DNA of 18,886 bases. Origin: Bacteroidota bacterium (lineage in GTDB: Bacteria; Bacteroidota; Bacteroidia; Cytophagales; Cyclobacteriaceae). Each line of letters starts with the position of its first letter. Position 1 is the stretch's first letter. The DNA lies in NCBI GenBank assembly GCA_003242315.1, contig QGUY01000046.1:1-18886 (forward strand), written 5' to 3'. The notes under the pieces are model-generated. The model had not been told where the DNA came from, searched no databases, and saw only the letters and a program-made list of their open reading frames with translations. Below are positions 1-6,753 of this stretch, in pieces. A program made the translations under genes and the position numbers.

Positions 1-47
1 CCCTCTCCCGGCTTCATTTCCGCTACATTCCTCAAATTGCCCTGCAC
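1..47 (-). CDS. Possible N-terminus of a FeoA-like protein, cut by the window edge
   Basis: Reading the minus strand from a GTG at 47 gives about 15 residues ending in the stretch NVAEMKPGE before the edge. This resembles the start of FeoA-type SH3-like proteins, which begin with a short helix and a (L/M)KPGE turn. FeoA is a small cytoplasmic partner of the ferrous-iron transporter FeoB. An alternative start is the ATG at 17. A well-formed Bacteroidota promoter lies just upstream (75-106, minus), which argues that a gene does begin here. Fifteen residues are too few for a firm family call; the next bases to the left would decide it. Confidence 0.35.
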   Translation of the reverse strand, partial: MQGNLRNVAEMKPGE

Positions 48-74
48 GCTTATTTAGATTAATTTTAAACAAGG

Positions 75-106
75 CAAAGATATGGGGTAGCCTTCTGCTT
101 TGCAAT
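75..106 (-). promoter_or_regulatory. Bacteroidota-type promoter for the left-edge minus-strand gene
   Basis: On the minus strand, ATTG (106-103), a 20-base spacer and TATCTTTG (82-75) match the Bacteroidota primary sigma consensus TTTG-N19-21-TAnnTTTG, with a perfect -7 box and one mismatch at -33. Transcription would start about 25 bases before the GTG at 47, leaving a short AT-rich leader as is usual in this phylum. Confidence 0.55.
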
Positions 107-136
107 GTTTTCGTAAAGCTTTGTGTTCTAGGGAAT

Positions 137-295
137 ATGGAGAAGAAAAAGGCCAAATCCCGTCCTTCTGCGAACAAGGGCAAGAAAAAGAAGGCGCCGG
201 ATCCACCGCCGGAAGACGCGCAGGAAGACCGTCCCTTCGATATGGGTGGACTGCCCGACAGAGACCTGAAAAAGAACCTCGGTGGATGTGGCTAA
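137..295 (+). CDS. Small Lys-rich protein, 52 residues, unknown function
   Basis: ATG at 137 to TAA at 293-295 encodes 52 residues. The first half is strongly basic and probably disordered (MEKKKAKSRPSANKGKKKKA). It is followed by an acidic Pro-rich stretch and a compact C-terminal segment, FDMGGLPDRDLKKNLGGCG, ending close to a Cys. There is no signal peptide or membrane segment, so it is probably cytoplasmic. The composition change from a linker-like N-terminus to a motif-like tail suggests a real gene rather than a chance frame. Its stop overlaps the last four bases of convergent murF-alr (292-295). From memory, similar short proteins ending in a DLKKNLGCG-like tail occur in Cytophagales; this was not checked. 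Function unknown. Confidence 0.6.
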   Translation: MEKKKAKSRPSANKGKKKKAPDPPPEDAQEDRPFDMGGLPDRDLKKNLGGCG

Positions 296-2727
296 ATGCT
301 TTCCGCGACGAAAACACGCCTCACCCGCTCGCTTGTGTTGGTGAGAATCTCATAGGGAATCGTCCCGATCCGCTGCGCGACGTTCTCAATGGGCAGTTCA
401 GGTCCGAAGACTATCGCCTCGTCACCTTCCTGAACCGGAATTCCGGTTACATCCACCATCGTCATGTCCATACACACGCTGCCGACTACGGGTGCCAGTT
501 TGCCATGAATGAGTACGGCTCCCCGTCCGTGGCTGAAAGCGCGACTGAACCCGTCGGCATAGCCGATGGCAATGGTCGCAATCTTGCCTTCACTTTGCAG
601 GGTACCCCGTCTGCCGTAGCCAATGGTTTCACCTGGTCCGACACGCCTCACCTGTGAGACGATGGTTTTGAGGCGCGCTACCGGGCGGAGATCGGCTACC
701 GAACCTGTGGGATCAATCCCATACAATCCTATCCCCAGCCGCACCATATCGTAGTGTAAATTGCCGAGTCGTAGTATGCCCGGAGAATTCAGGATGTGAT
801 AGAGAGGCTTGTAGCCCAGTGACCGCGTGATCCTGTCCGCCATCTCCTCAAATCGCTGCGCCTGAAGCATAGAGAACGCATCGTGAAGCGGTTCGTCAGC
901 GCCTGCGAGGTGACTGAAGATTGAACCCACTTCAATGTTTGGATGACTCCGGAGGATTTCCGCGAGCTCGTCCAAATCGTGAGCCTCAAATCCGAGCCGG
1001 TGCATCCCTGTGTCAAGTTTGAGATGGATGACGCAGCGCGTATCTGATGGGAGATATGATATGAGCGACCGCAGTATTGCCAGACTGTAAATTTCTGGTT
1101 CGAGTTGGTATTCCTTGATAAGAGGAAAGCTGCTTTCAGATGGATTCATCACCATGATGGGCACTTCGATGTTGTTCTTCCGCAGCTCCACTCCTTCATC
1201 TGCATACGCTACGCCCATGTAGTCGACGCGATGATATTGCAGTACATTGGCAATCTCGATGCTGCCACTTCCATAAGCAAATGCCTTCACCATCACCATA
1301 ATCTTTGTGCCATCGGCAAGGCGCGAACGGAAGTAATTCAGGTTATGCACGAGTGCTCCCAGGTCGATCTCCATCACGGTGCCATGCACCTTGCGTTGGA
1401 GACGGCTTACAATTTCTTCAAATCGAAATGCGCGTGCTCCTTTGATTAGGATGACCTCGTCAGCGTACCTTGATGCATCAAAAGAAGCGAGAAAGCTTTC
1501 CGTGTCGGGAAAGAATTCAGCGTTTGGTCCAAAGAGATGCCTGTTACGGCCCATAGCCGGGCCGATAGCAACAAACGAGTCGATGGCGCTGTCGCGAATC
1601 AGTTCACCGACCTGCGCGGAGAGTGCTTCGTCTGACAACCCCGACTGCTGAATGTCTGATAAAATGACTCGCTTTTTCTTTTTTTGCTTTTGGTTGAGGA
1701 GGAAGTCGAGGCTTATCCGCAATCCCATCAGGTCGTTGTTGTAGGAGTCGTCAATGATTTCGCAGTTGTTGATTCCTTCCTTGAGCTCCAATCGCATCGG
1801 TATGGACCGCAAACTCATCAGGCGATCGCGAATAACCGAGGGATCATACTTTAGATAGAGGAGCAGCGCTACGCAGTGAAGCGCATTCTCGACAGACGCC
1901 CTGTCTCCGAAGGGGAGTGTTATGGTAAAGGTGCTGTCGTTATGGGTGATGCGAAATTCGTTGCCATGCGTGGGTTTTACGCCAATGTCGGCATCGCGAC
2001 CAAAAGCCCAGGAGAATCCTTTCAATCCTGCCTTTTGTATTGCCTTGCGCACATCGCCGTGATCGGCGCAGTAGATCGTGGCTTCGCTGTGGATGAACAA
2101 CTTCGCCTTTTCGTCGGCCTTTATTTCGCGATTTTGAAAGCCTGCATCGTGGGCAGGTCCTATGTTCGTAAATATGCCGATGGTTGGCTGGATAATGCGT
2201 TCGAGTTTTTCCATTTCTCCCGGTTGGGAGATCCCCGCTTCGAAGATGCACAGTTCATCGCTGGGTTGAATGCGCCACACCGACAGAGGTACGCCAACCT
2301 GTGAATTGTAACTACCTGGATTTTTTGTGATGGCATAGTCGCGGGCCAGTAGCTGGTACAGCCATTCTTTTATTACCGTCTTGCCGTTGCTGCCCGTGAT
2401 GCCAATTACGATTCGCGAGAAAGACTCCCGGTGGGCTCGCGCCAGTGCCTGAAGCGCGTCTAGTGGCCGTGCTACACGAATCACGTTAGCCTCCGGGATG
2501 CGCGCGAGATCCACATCGGCGCCTACGACAAATTGCCTGATGCCAGCATCATAGAGTTCAGGAATGAACCGATGGCCGTCGTAGCGTTCGCCCCTGATGG
2601 CAAAAAAAACAGCGCCCCGGGTGAGGATGAGTTTCCTGCTGTCGACGAGAAGGTGTTCGACAGGCGTGTCCTCGCGCAGCTGGACTATTTCGCCCCCGGT
2701 GATTTTCTGGACTTGGGAAAAAAACAT
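292..2727 (-). CDS. murF-alr: Bifunctional UDP-MurNAc-tripeptide:D-Ala-D-Ala ligase (MurF) / alanine racemase
   Basis: This 811-residue fusion serves cytoplasmic peptidoglycan precursor synthesis. Alr makes D-Ala, and MurF adds D-Ala-D-Ala to UDP-MurNAc-tripeptide. MurF spans about residues 1-445: Mur ligase N domain, ATP-binding loop GITGSNGKT (109-117), NIGPAH (188-193) and DDSYN (326-330). Alr spans about 450-811, with the PLP lysine at 481 (VMVKAFAYGSG), LDTGMHRLGF (571-580), GYGRRG (703-708) and VCMDM (751-755). Both halves look intact. The fusion is characteristic of Bacteroidota, which often also carry a separate MurF, so the ligase half may be redundant. A Lys run (about 349-353) is encoded by A-rich sequence including a 7-base homopolymer, a place to watch for sequencing slips. 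The TAG stop overlaps the convergent small gene. Confidence 0.97.
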   Translation of the reverse strand: MFFSQVQKITGGEIVQLREDTPVEHLLVDSRKLILTRGAVFFAIRGERYDGHRFIPELYDAGIRQFVVGADVDLARIPEANVIRVARPLDALQALARAHRESFSRIVIGITGSNGKTVIKEWLYQLLARDYAITKNPGSYNSQVGVPLSVWRIQPSDELCIFEAGISQPGEMEKLERIIQPTIGIFTNIGPAHDAGFQNREIKADEKAKLFIHSEATIYCADHGDVRKAIQKAGLKGFSWAFGRDADIGVKPTHGNEFRITHNDSTFTITLPFGDRASVENALHCVALLLYLKYDPSVIRDRLMSLRSIPMRLELKEGINNCEIIDDSYNNDLMGLRISLDFLLNQKQKKKKRVILSDIQQSGLSDEALSAQVGELIRDSAIDSFVAIGPAMGRNRHLFGPNAEFFPDTESFLASFDASRYADEVILIKGARAFRFEEIVSRLQRKVHGTVMEIDLGALVHNLNYFRSRLADGTKIMVMVKAFAYGSGSIEIANVLQYHRVDYMGVAYADEGVELRKNNIEVPIMVMNPSESSFPLIKEYQLEPEIYSLAILRSLISYLPSDTRCVIHLKLDTGMHRLGFEAHDLDELAEILRSHPNIEVGSIFSHLAGADEPLHDAFSMLQAQRFEEMADRITRSLGYKPLYHILNSPGILRLGNLHYDMVRLGIGLYGIDPTGSVADLRPVARLKTIVSQVRRVGPGETIGYGRRGTLQSEGKIATIAIGYADGFSRAFSHGRGAVLIHGKLAPVVGSVCMDMTMVDVTGIPVQEGDEAIVFGPELPIENVAQRIGTIPYEILTNTSERVRRVFVAESI

Positions 2728-2956
2728 AGGAACCCCGCTTGAAGCCGAATTTTATGCATCCCGGGCACGAAAGACAATTTTGTTTCCGCAACGGATTGCA
2801 GTTTGAGAATAAAATTAGCAAATTGTTCTGCAGCAGCTTCCAGGTGCTCCCTCTCCAAAATTTATTGTATACAAATCAATGGTAGGCCGAATGGTTTACC
2901 AGAAATGCTTAATTTTCTGAAACATTTGTTGGAATGCAATCGTTTCCAAAAGTTGA
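2728..2956. other. Divergent intergenic region between murF-alr and the secreted small protein
   Basis: This stretch of 229 bases must hold promoters for both flanking genes. No ORF is convincing. A loose -7 match AACATTTG (2921-2928) lies before the plus-strand gene, followed by a TTGGAA/TTCCAA inverted repeat (2929-2934 and 2944-2949, 9-base spacer) close to the ATG at 2957. AATGCAA at 2933-2939 repeats the core of the inverted-repeat arm found at 3326-3334. No clear Bacteroidota -33/-7 pair is visible for murF-alr. Confidence 0.3.
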
Positions 2957-3304
2957 ATGAAGCCTAAACCGCTCTATTTCTTCTGCCTTTTCGGGCTGTT
3001 ATTCTGCCTGTCCCAGGACGTATGGGCACAGGAAGCCTATCCTCTCGAGGGAACGGGGCGGGAAATGTACGAGGCGCCACCTGTCGACGGCGAGACCGGC
3101 TCTCACCTGAGGATGACGGAACCCGCAGCTGAGCTTGCCGATGCAGATACAACCGGAACACGCGCGCGCACCGTGGTAGCGCCCGCCCAATCCGGAACAA
3201 AACAACAAAGTGGTACACCCTCTTCCGAGGAATCTGTTCTTGGCTTCAACTTCATTTATTATATCATTCAGAAATTCAAAATGTCCGATTTGGTGGACCG
3301 CTAA
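2957..3304 (+). CDS. Small secreted protein of unknown function upstream of a TonB-dependent receptor
   Basis: The 115-residue protein has a clear Sec signal peptide (Lys at 2 and 4, hydrophobic 7-18, probable cleavage after VWA at about residue 24, giving a QEAY start). The middle (about 30-95) is rich in Pro, Thr, Ser, Gly and acidic residues and is probably disordered. The last 23 residues change character: hydrophobic FNFIYYIIQKF followed by KMSDLVDR, which looks like a short amphipathic or membrane-associating helix and may be the conserved part. It lies 85 bases before the receptor on the same strand and may be functionally linked, but a separate promoter between them is likely. No family was recognised. 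Confidence 0.75.
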   Translation: MKPKPLYFFCLFGLLFCLSQDVWAQEAYPLEGTGREMYEAPPVDGETGSHLRMTEPAAELADADTTGTRARTVVAPAQSGTKQQSGTPSSEESVLGFNFIYYIIQKFKMSDLVDR

Positions 3305-3325
3305 TCTTTTTATTTAACAATTTTT

Positions 3326-3346
3326 AAATGCAACCACGTTGCATTT
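3326..3346. promoter_or_regulatory. Perfect 9-bp inverted repeat, candidate repressor operator
   Basis: AAATGCAAC (3326-3334), a CAC centre and GTTGCATTT (3338-3346) form a perfect 21-base dyad. It overlaps the putative -33 box of the receptor promoter, where a repressor would block polymerase. Size and symmetry suit a dimeric metalloregulator of the Fur/Zur or DtxR type, but the regulator is not identified. Only three G-C pairs per stem and no proper T-tract make a terminator for the upstream gene a weaker alternative. Confidence 0.5.
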
Positions 3347-3369
3347 GTGTTAGTCGCGCTCTAGTATTG
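3338..3369 (+). promoter_or_regulatory. Putative promoter of the TonB-dependent receptor
   Basis: GTTG (3338-3341), exactly 20 bases, then TAGTATTG (3362-3369) give one mismatch in each element against TTTG-N19-21-TAnnTTTG. The predicted start lies near 3375, leaving a leader of about 15 bases before the ATG at 3390. The -33 box is inside the inverted repeat. Confidence 0.4.
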
Positions 3370-3389
3370 CAGGGTCGAAAGCGATATTG

Positions 3390-5819
3390 ATGCGGCGAAT
3401 CCTACTGGCTACTCTTTTTTTCATTCCGGCAACTGGCTTTGGTCAGCACGCCATCTTCGGCCAGATAACAGACGCTCGCGACGGCACGCCGTTGATTGGC
3501 GCTACGGCAGTCATTACAGATTTGCGTCGCGGAACCGCTGCGGACATGGACGGCATGTATGTGATTGACAATCTTCCGTCCGGATCATTCCTGGTTGAAT
3601 TCAAGTATGCAGGGTACGAGTCGCGTGTTGAACTCGTTCGGGTGGAAGGACGAACCGAGCATAACGTGAAGCTGACGCCGGCTGTGACGGAGCTTAACGA
3701 GATTGTCGTGACCGGTATAAGCCACAGCACGGAATTAAAGCGAAGTCCAATCCCGGTCACAACCATCAGTCCGGAATCGCTTCTTGAACGCACCGGATCA
3801 AACATTGTAGACAAGATTGCGGGGCATCCGGGCATAGGACAGATCACCACCGGAGCGGGAATTTCAAAGCCGGTAATCCGCGGCCTGGGATTCAACCGCG
3901 TGATTGTTCTGTATGACGGCATTCGACAGGAAGGTCAGCAATGGGGTGATGAGCACGGATTGGAGATCGACGAGTTTTCAGTCAATCGCGTTGAGATCAT
4001 CAAAGGTGCCGGGAGTCTGATGTATGGAAGCGACGGATTGGGCGGGATTATCAGCCTGTTAGCACCCCATCCCGTACCGGAAGGAGTAATCGAAGGGCAA
4101 TGGACGAGCAATTACCAATCCAACAATGGACTATTTGCCAATAGCCTGTCCGTTGGGGGCAATAAGAACGGAGTGTACTGGATGGCCCACGCAACGCGGA
4201 AAGACGCGCGCTCCTATCGCAACCGGTACGATGGCTATGTATTCAACTCGGGATTTAATGAACTGGATCTGGGTGCTACTCTTGGAATGAGCGGGAATTG
4301 GGGCTTCACTCAGGTGCATGCGACTTCATTTAATCAAAACCTGGGCTTGCCGGAAGGCGAACGGGATGTAGAAGGAAATTTTTTGCGACAGGTTGCCGTA
4401 GGAGATCAGATCAAGGAACGCGCCGCGACACACGATGAACTCCGCGATTATTCTCTGTACATTCCGAATCAGTCTGTGCGTCATCTGCGCATCGCGAGCA
4501 ATACAAACTACTATCGGGGGGAATCACGGATTCAGCTTGATCTTGGGTATCAGCACAACGGCAGAAAGGAGTTCGGAAATGTGCTTGACGAAGACGAGGA
4601 GGAACTGCAATTCGATCTTCATACAACGACCTGGAACCTCATCTACCACCTTCCGCCTGTGAAAGATCTTCGGCTTTCCGTAGGTACGAGCGGGGCATTT
4701 CAGAAGAACCTTGGCGGGGGTGAGGAGTTTTTGATTCCTGATCACCGGACGTTCGACTGGGGTGTATTTGCATTTGCAAAATGGCATCACAAAACGCTGG
4801 ATGTTGGGGGGGGTCTGAGATTCGATCGCAGAAGGGTCAATGCAGATCCCTTGTACCTCGATGGCGAGGGCACGCCATCGGACAATCCAAGCGATTATCA
4901 GAAATTCTCCGGCGGTTCACCTGCTTTCTCCAACTACTCGGCAAGTTTGGGTATTACAGAGGCGGTAAGTTCCGCCTTAACGCTAAAGCTGAATGTTTCC
5001 CGTGGCTTTAGAGCACCTTCCGTTACCGAACTGTATTCAAACGGCCGTCATGAAGGCTCGCTGCAGTATGAATACGGCAATCCAGGCTTAGATGCGGAGA
5101 AATCGTTTCAGTTGGATTTTGGATTAAATCTTCAAACGGATCACGTTACTGTAGAAGCTGCGTTGTTTCGCAACCTGATCAGCGATTACATCTACCTGCG
5201 CAAGTTGGTGGGCAGCGATGGTCGGGACAGCATACCCGATCCGGATGAACCTGTTCCTGCCTATGCATACACTCAGGGAGATGCGCGGCTGGCGGGAGCC
5301 GAGCTCACGGTTGACATTCACCCGCACCCGTTTGATTGGCTGCACTTTGAAAATACCTTCTCGACAGTTCACGCCTTGAATGTCAGTGAGCGAACGTCGG
5401 ACAGCACGCGATATCTTCCGTTCATTCCAGCGCCCGCGTACCGTGGTCAACTGCGAGCAAACCTCAACGTGATGGGGCGCCGTGTCTTTAATTCATTTGT
5501 TATGCTTGAGTTTCGGTATACGTGGGAGCAGAATCGTGTACTTCTCGAGAACGGAACCGAAACGCCGACACCCTCCTATTCGATTTGGAATGCCGCAGCC
5601 GGAACATCCATCCGAAAACGAAACGCACAGGATGCCCTTCTTTCCATTTACCTCTCGTTGGAGAACATCTTTGATACAGCCTACCAGGATCATCTGAGCC
5701 GGTTGAAGTATGCGCCGGAGAATCCGGTTACGCTCCGAAGAGGGATTTTTAATATGGGGAGGAATTTTAGCGTTAAAGTAATAGTGCCGCTTGGAGGGAG
5801 AGTAAGAGGTGATGGATGA
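3390..5819 (+). CDS. TonB-dependent outer-membrane receptor with CarboxypepD_reg-like domain
   Basis: This 809-residue receptor imports a substrate across the outer membrane using TonB-ExbBD energy. It has a signal peptide (1-18, cleavage near GFG-Q), a carboxypeptidase-regulatory-like beta domain (about 20-105, from IFGQITDARDGTPLIGA), a plug (about 106-225) with VIRGLGFNRV and VEIIKGAGSLMYGSDGLGG, and a 22-strand-type barrel to the end (RGFRAPSVTELY, ENIFDTAYQDH). No SusD-like partner follows, so it is not a SusCD glycan system. Plug and size suit small cargo such as metal chelates, haem or cobalamin; this is inference. A few residues (LGGRVRGDG) extend past the usual final strand. The frame is open from a TTG at 3387; the ATG at 3390 gives the natural signal peptide. 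Confidence 0.95.
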   Translation: MRRILLATLFFIPATGFGQHAIFGQITDARDGTPLIGATAVITDLRRGTAADMDGMYVIDNLPSGSFLVEFKYAGYESRVELVRVEGRTEHNVKLTPAVTELNEIVVTGISHSTELKRSPIPVTTISPESLLERTGSNIVDKIAGHPGIGQITTGAGISKPVIRGLGFNRVIVLYDGIRQEGQQWGDEHGLEIDEFSVNRVEIIKGAGSLMYGSDGLGGIISLLAPHPVPEGVIEGQWTSNYQSNNGLFANSLSVGGNKNGVYWMAHATRKDARSYRNRYDGYVFNSGFNELDLGATLGMSGNWGFTQVHATSFNQNLGLPEGERDVEGNFLRQVAVGDQIKERAATHDELRDYSLYIPNQSVRHLRIASNTNYYRGESRIQLDLGYQHNGRKEFGNVLDEDEEELQFDLHTTTWNLIYHLPPVKDLRLSVGTSGAFQKNLGGGEEFLIPDHRTFDWGVFAFAKWHHKTLDVGGGLRFDRRRVNADPLYLDGEGTPSDNPSDYQKFSGGSPAFSNYSASLGITEAVSSALTLKLNVSRGFRAPSVTELYSNGRHEGSLQYEYGNPGLDAEKSFQLDFGLNLQTDHVTVEAALFRNLISDYIYLRKLVGSDGRDSIPDPDEPVPAYAYTQGDARLAGAELTVDIHPHPFDWLHFENTFSTVHALNVSERTSDSTRYLPFIPAPAYRGQLRANLNVMGRRVFNSFVMLEFRYTWEQNRVLLENGTETPTPSYSIWNAAAGTSIRKRNAQDALLSIYLSLENIFDTAYQDHLSRLKYAPENPVTLRRGIFNMGRNFSVKVIVPLGGRVRGDG

Positions 5820-5876
5820 TCAGCAATCGGTGGGCCTATTTGCCACGAAGCCATCGCAGATGTGCTTCATGGCTGC

Positions 5877-6620
5877 CTATTGCCCATTGCCTACTAGAAA
5901 CCTCTTCACGTCTTCCAGCTTCAGCACTCCCTCGTAATACGCCTTGCCAAATATTACGGCGAACACGCCCATATCATTCAGGCGTTTGATGTCGTCGATG
6001 CCGCGGATACCGCCGCTCGCGAGAACGCAGATTTCGGGAAAGCGGGCGATGAGGGCTTCATAGAAATCAAAGGCGGGTCCTTCCAGGACGCCATCGCGGG
6101 ACACGTCTGTCGACTTGACGTACTTTAATCCGCGCGTATAGAAATATTCGAGGTGATCGTATAATGTGATTTGTGCCTTGCGTCGCCATCCACGATAGAG
6201 AAGTTCTTTTGTATCCACGTTGGTGACGTCGGCGCCGAGCGTGATCTTTTCGCGACCATAGGAGATAATCCAGGAAGCAAACAGTTCGGGGTCCATCACG
6301 GCCACGCTGGAGGCTGTAATGTAGGCTGCGCCTGCTTCAAAAGCTTTGGCGATGTCACCATCCGTCATGATGCCTCCGGTGAAGTCGACCTTCAGGTTAG
6401 TATAAGCCCGGATGGCTTCGATAATGTGATAGTTTACCGGCGACCCCGCCTCCGCACCGTCGAGGTCAACGAGGTGTACCACATCAATACCGTGGTCTTC
6501 AAACCGTTTCGCGAGGTCGAGTACGTTTTCATCATACGCCTTTTCGCTGTTCGGGTCGCCCTTTCGCATTTTGACCACCCTTCCCTTGCGAATGGCTATG
6601 GACGGAATAACCTGGATCAT
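5877..6620 (-). CDS. HisA-family phosphoribosyl isomerase homologue lacking the first catalytic Asp
   Basis: This 247-residue TIM barrel aligns along its length with HisA, the ProFAR isomerase of histidine synthesis. Present are VDLDGA (51-56), the phosphate-binding GG (82-83), the second catalytic Asp at 131 (LGADV), TDVSRDG (171-177) and SGGI (202-205). The first-strand catalytic Asp, normally in PAIDL, is Ala9 here (IPSIAI); the codon is GCC. In HisA that Asp acts as general acid/base with the second Asp. No other his gene lies nearby, so this is probably a paralogue beside a true hisA elsewhere, with weak, altered or no isomerase activity. It faces TonB-receptor transcription convergently and diverges from the PD40 gene. 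Automated annotation would call it hisA. Confidence 0.88.
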   Translation of the reverse strand: MIQVIPSIAIRKGRVVKMRKGDPNSEKAYDENVLDLAKRFEDHGIDVVHLVDLDGAEAGSPVNYHIIEAIRAYTNLKVDFTGGIMTDGDIAKAFEAGAAYITASSVAVMDPELFASWIISYGREKITLGADVTNVDTKELLYRGWRRKAQITLYDHLEYFYTRGLKYVKSTDVSRDGVLEGPAFDFYEALIARFPEICVLASGGIRGIDDIKRLNDMGVFAVIFGKAYYEGVLKLEDVKRFLVGNGQ

Positions 6621-6624
6621 ATCG

Positions 6625-6657
6625 CTAAATTAAGAGCGTATCGCAAAGTTTCTCAAA
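6625..6657 (-). promoter_or_regulatory. Possible promoter giving a near-leaderless hisA-like transcript
   Basis: On the minus strand TTTG (6657-6654), a 21-base spacer and TAATTTAG (6632-6625) match the Bacteroidota consensus except for one base of the -7 box. Only four bases separate the -7 box from the ATG at 6620, so transcription would begin at or next to the start codon. The region is AT-rich, so this may be chance. Confidence 0.25.
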
Positions 6658-6753
6658 AATCAATGCAGCCCGCCGAAAATAATATCCGGCAAAAGTTTCC
6701 GGTAAGATCCTTGCTGTGGAAATGGCTAACTTGGGCTAAACCCAATTCCGCAT

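Noticed and set aside
100..657. 185-codon plus-strand frame over the end of murF-alr
   Set aside because: It runs antisense through the conserved alanine racemase domain and reads in another frame over the 137-295 small gene; it has no domain or composition signal of its own.
3443..3922. 159-codon minus-strand frame in the TonB receptor
   Set aside because: Antisense to the conserved carboxypeptidase-like and plug domains, with no promoter or motif.
5841..5876. Possible terminator between the TonB receptor and the HisA-like gene
   Set aside because: Short alternative arms (GAAGC/GCTTC and AGCCAT/ATGGCT) exclude each other and have no T-tract, so no stable hairpin can be claimed.
6731..6745. 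TTGGG/CCCAA hairpin before the PD40 gene as a riboswitch or attenuator
   Set aside because: A single 5-bp stem with no conserved aptamer-like structure; chance is sufficient explanation.
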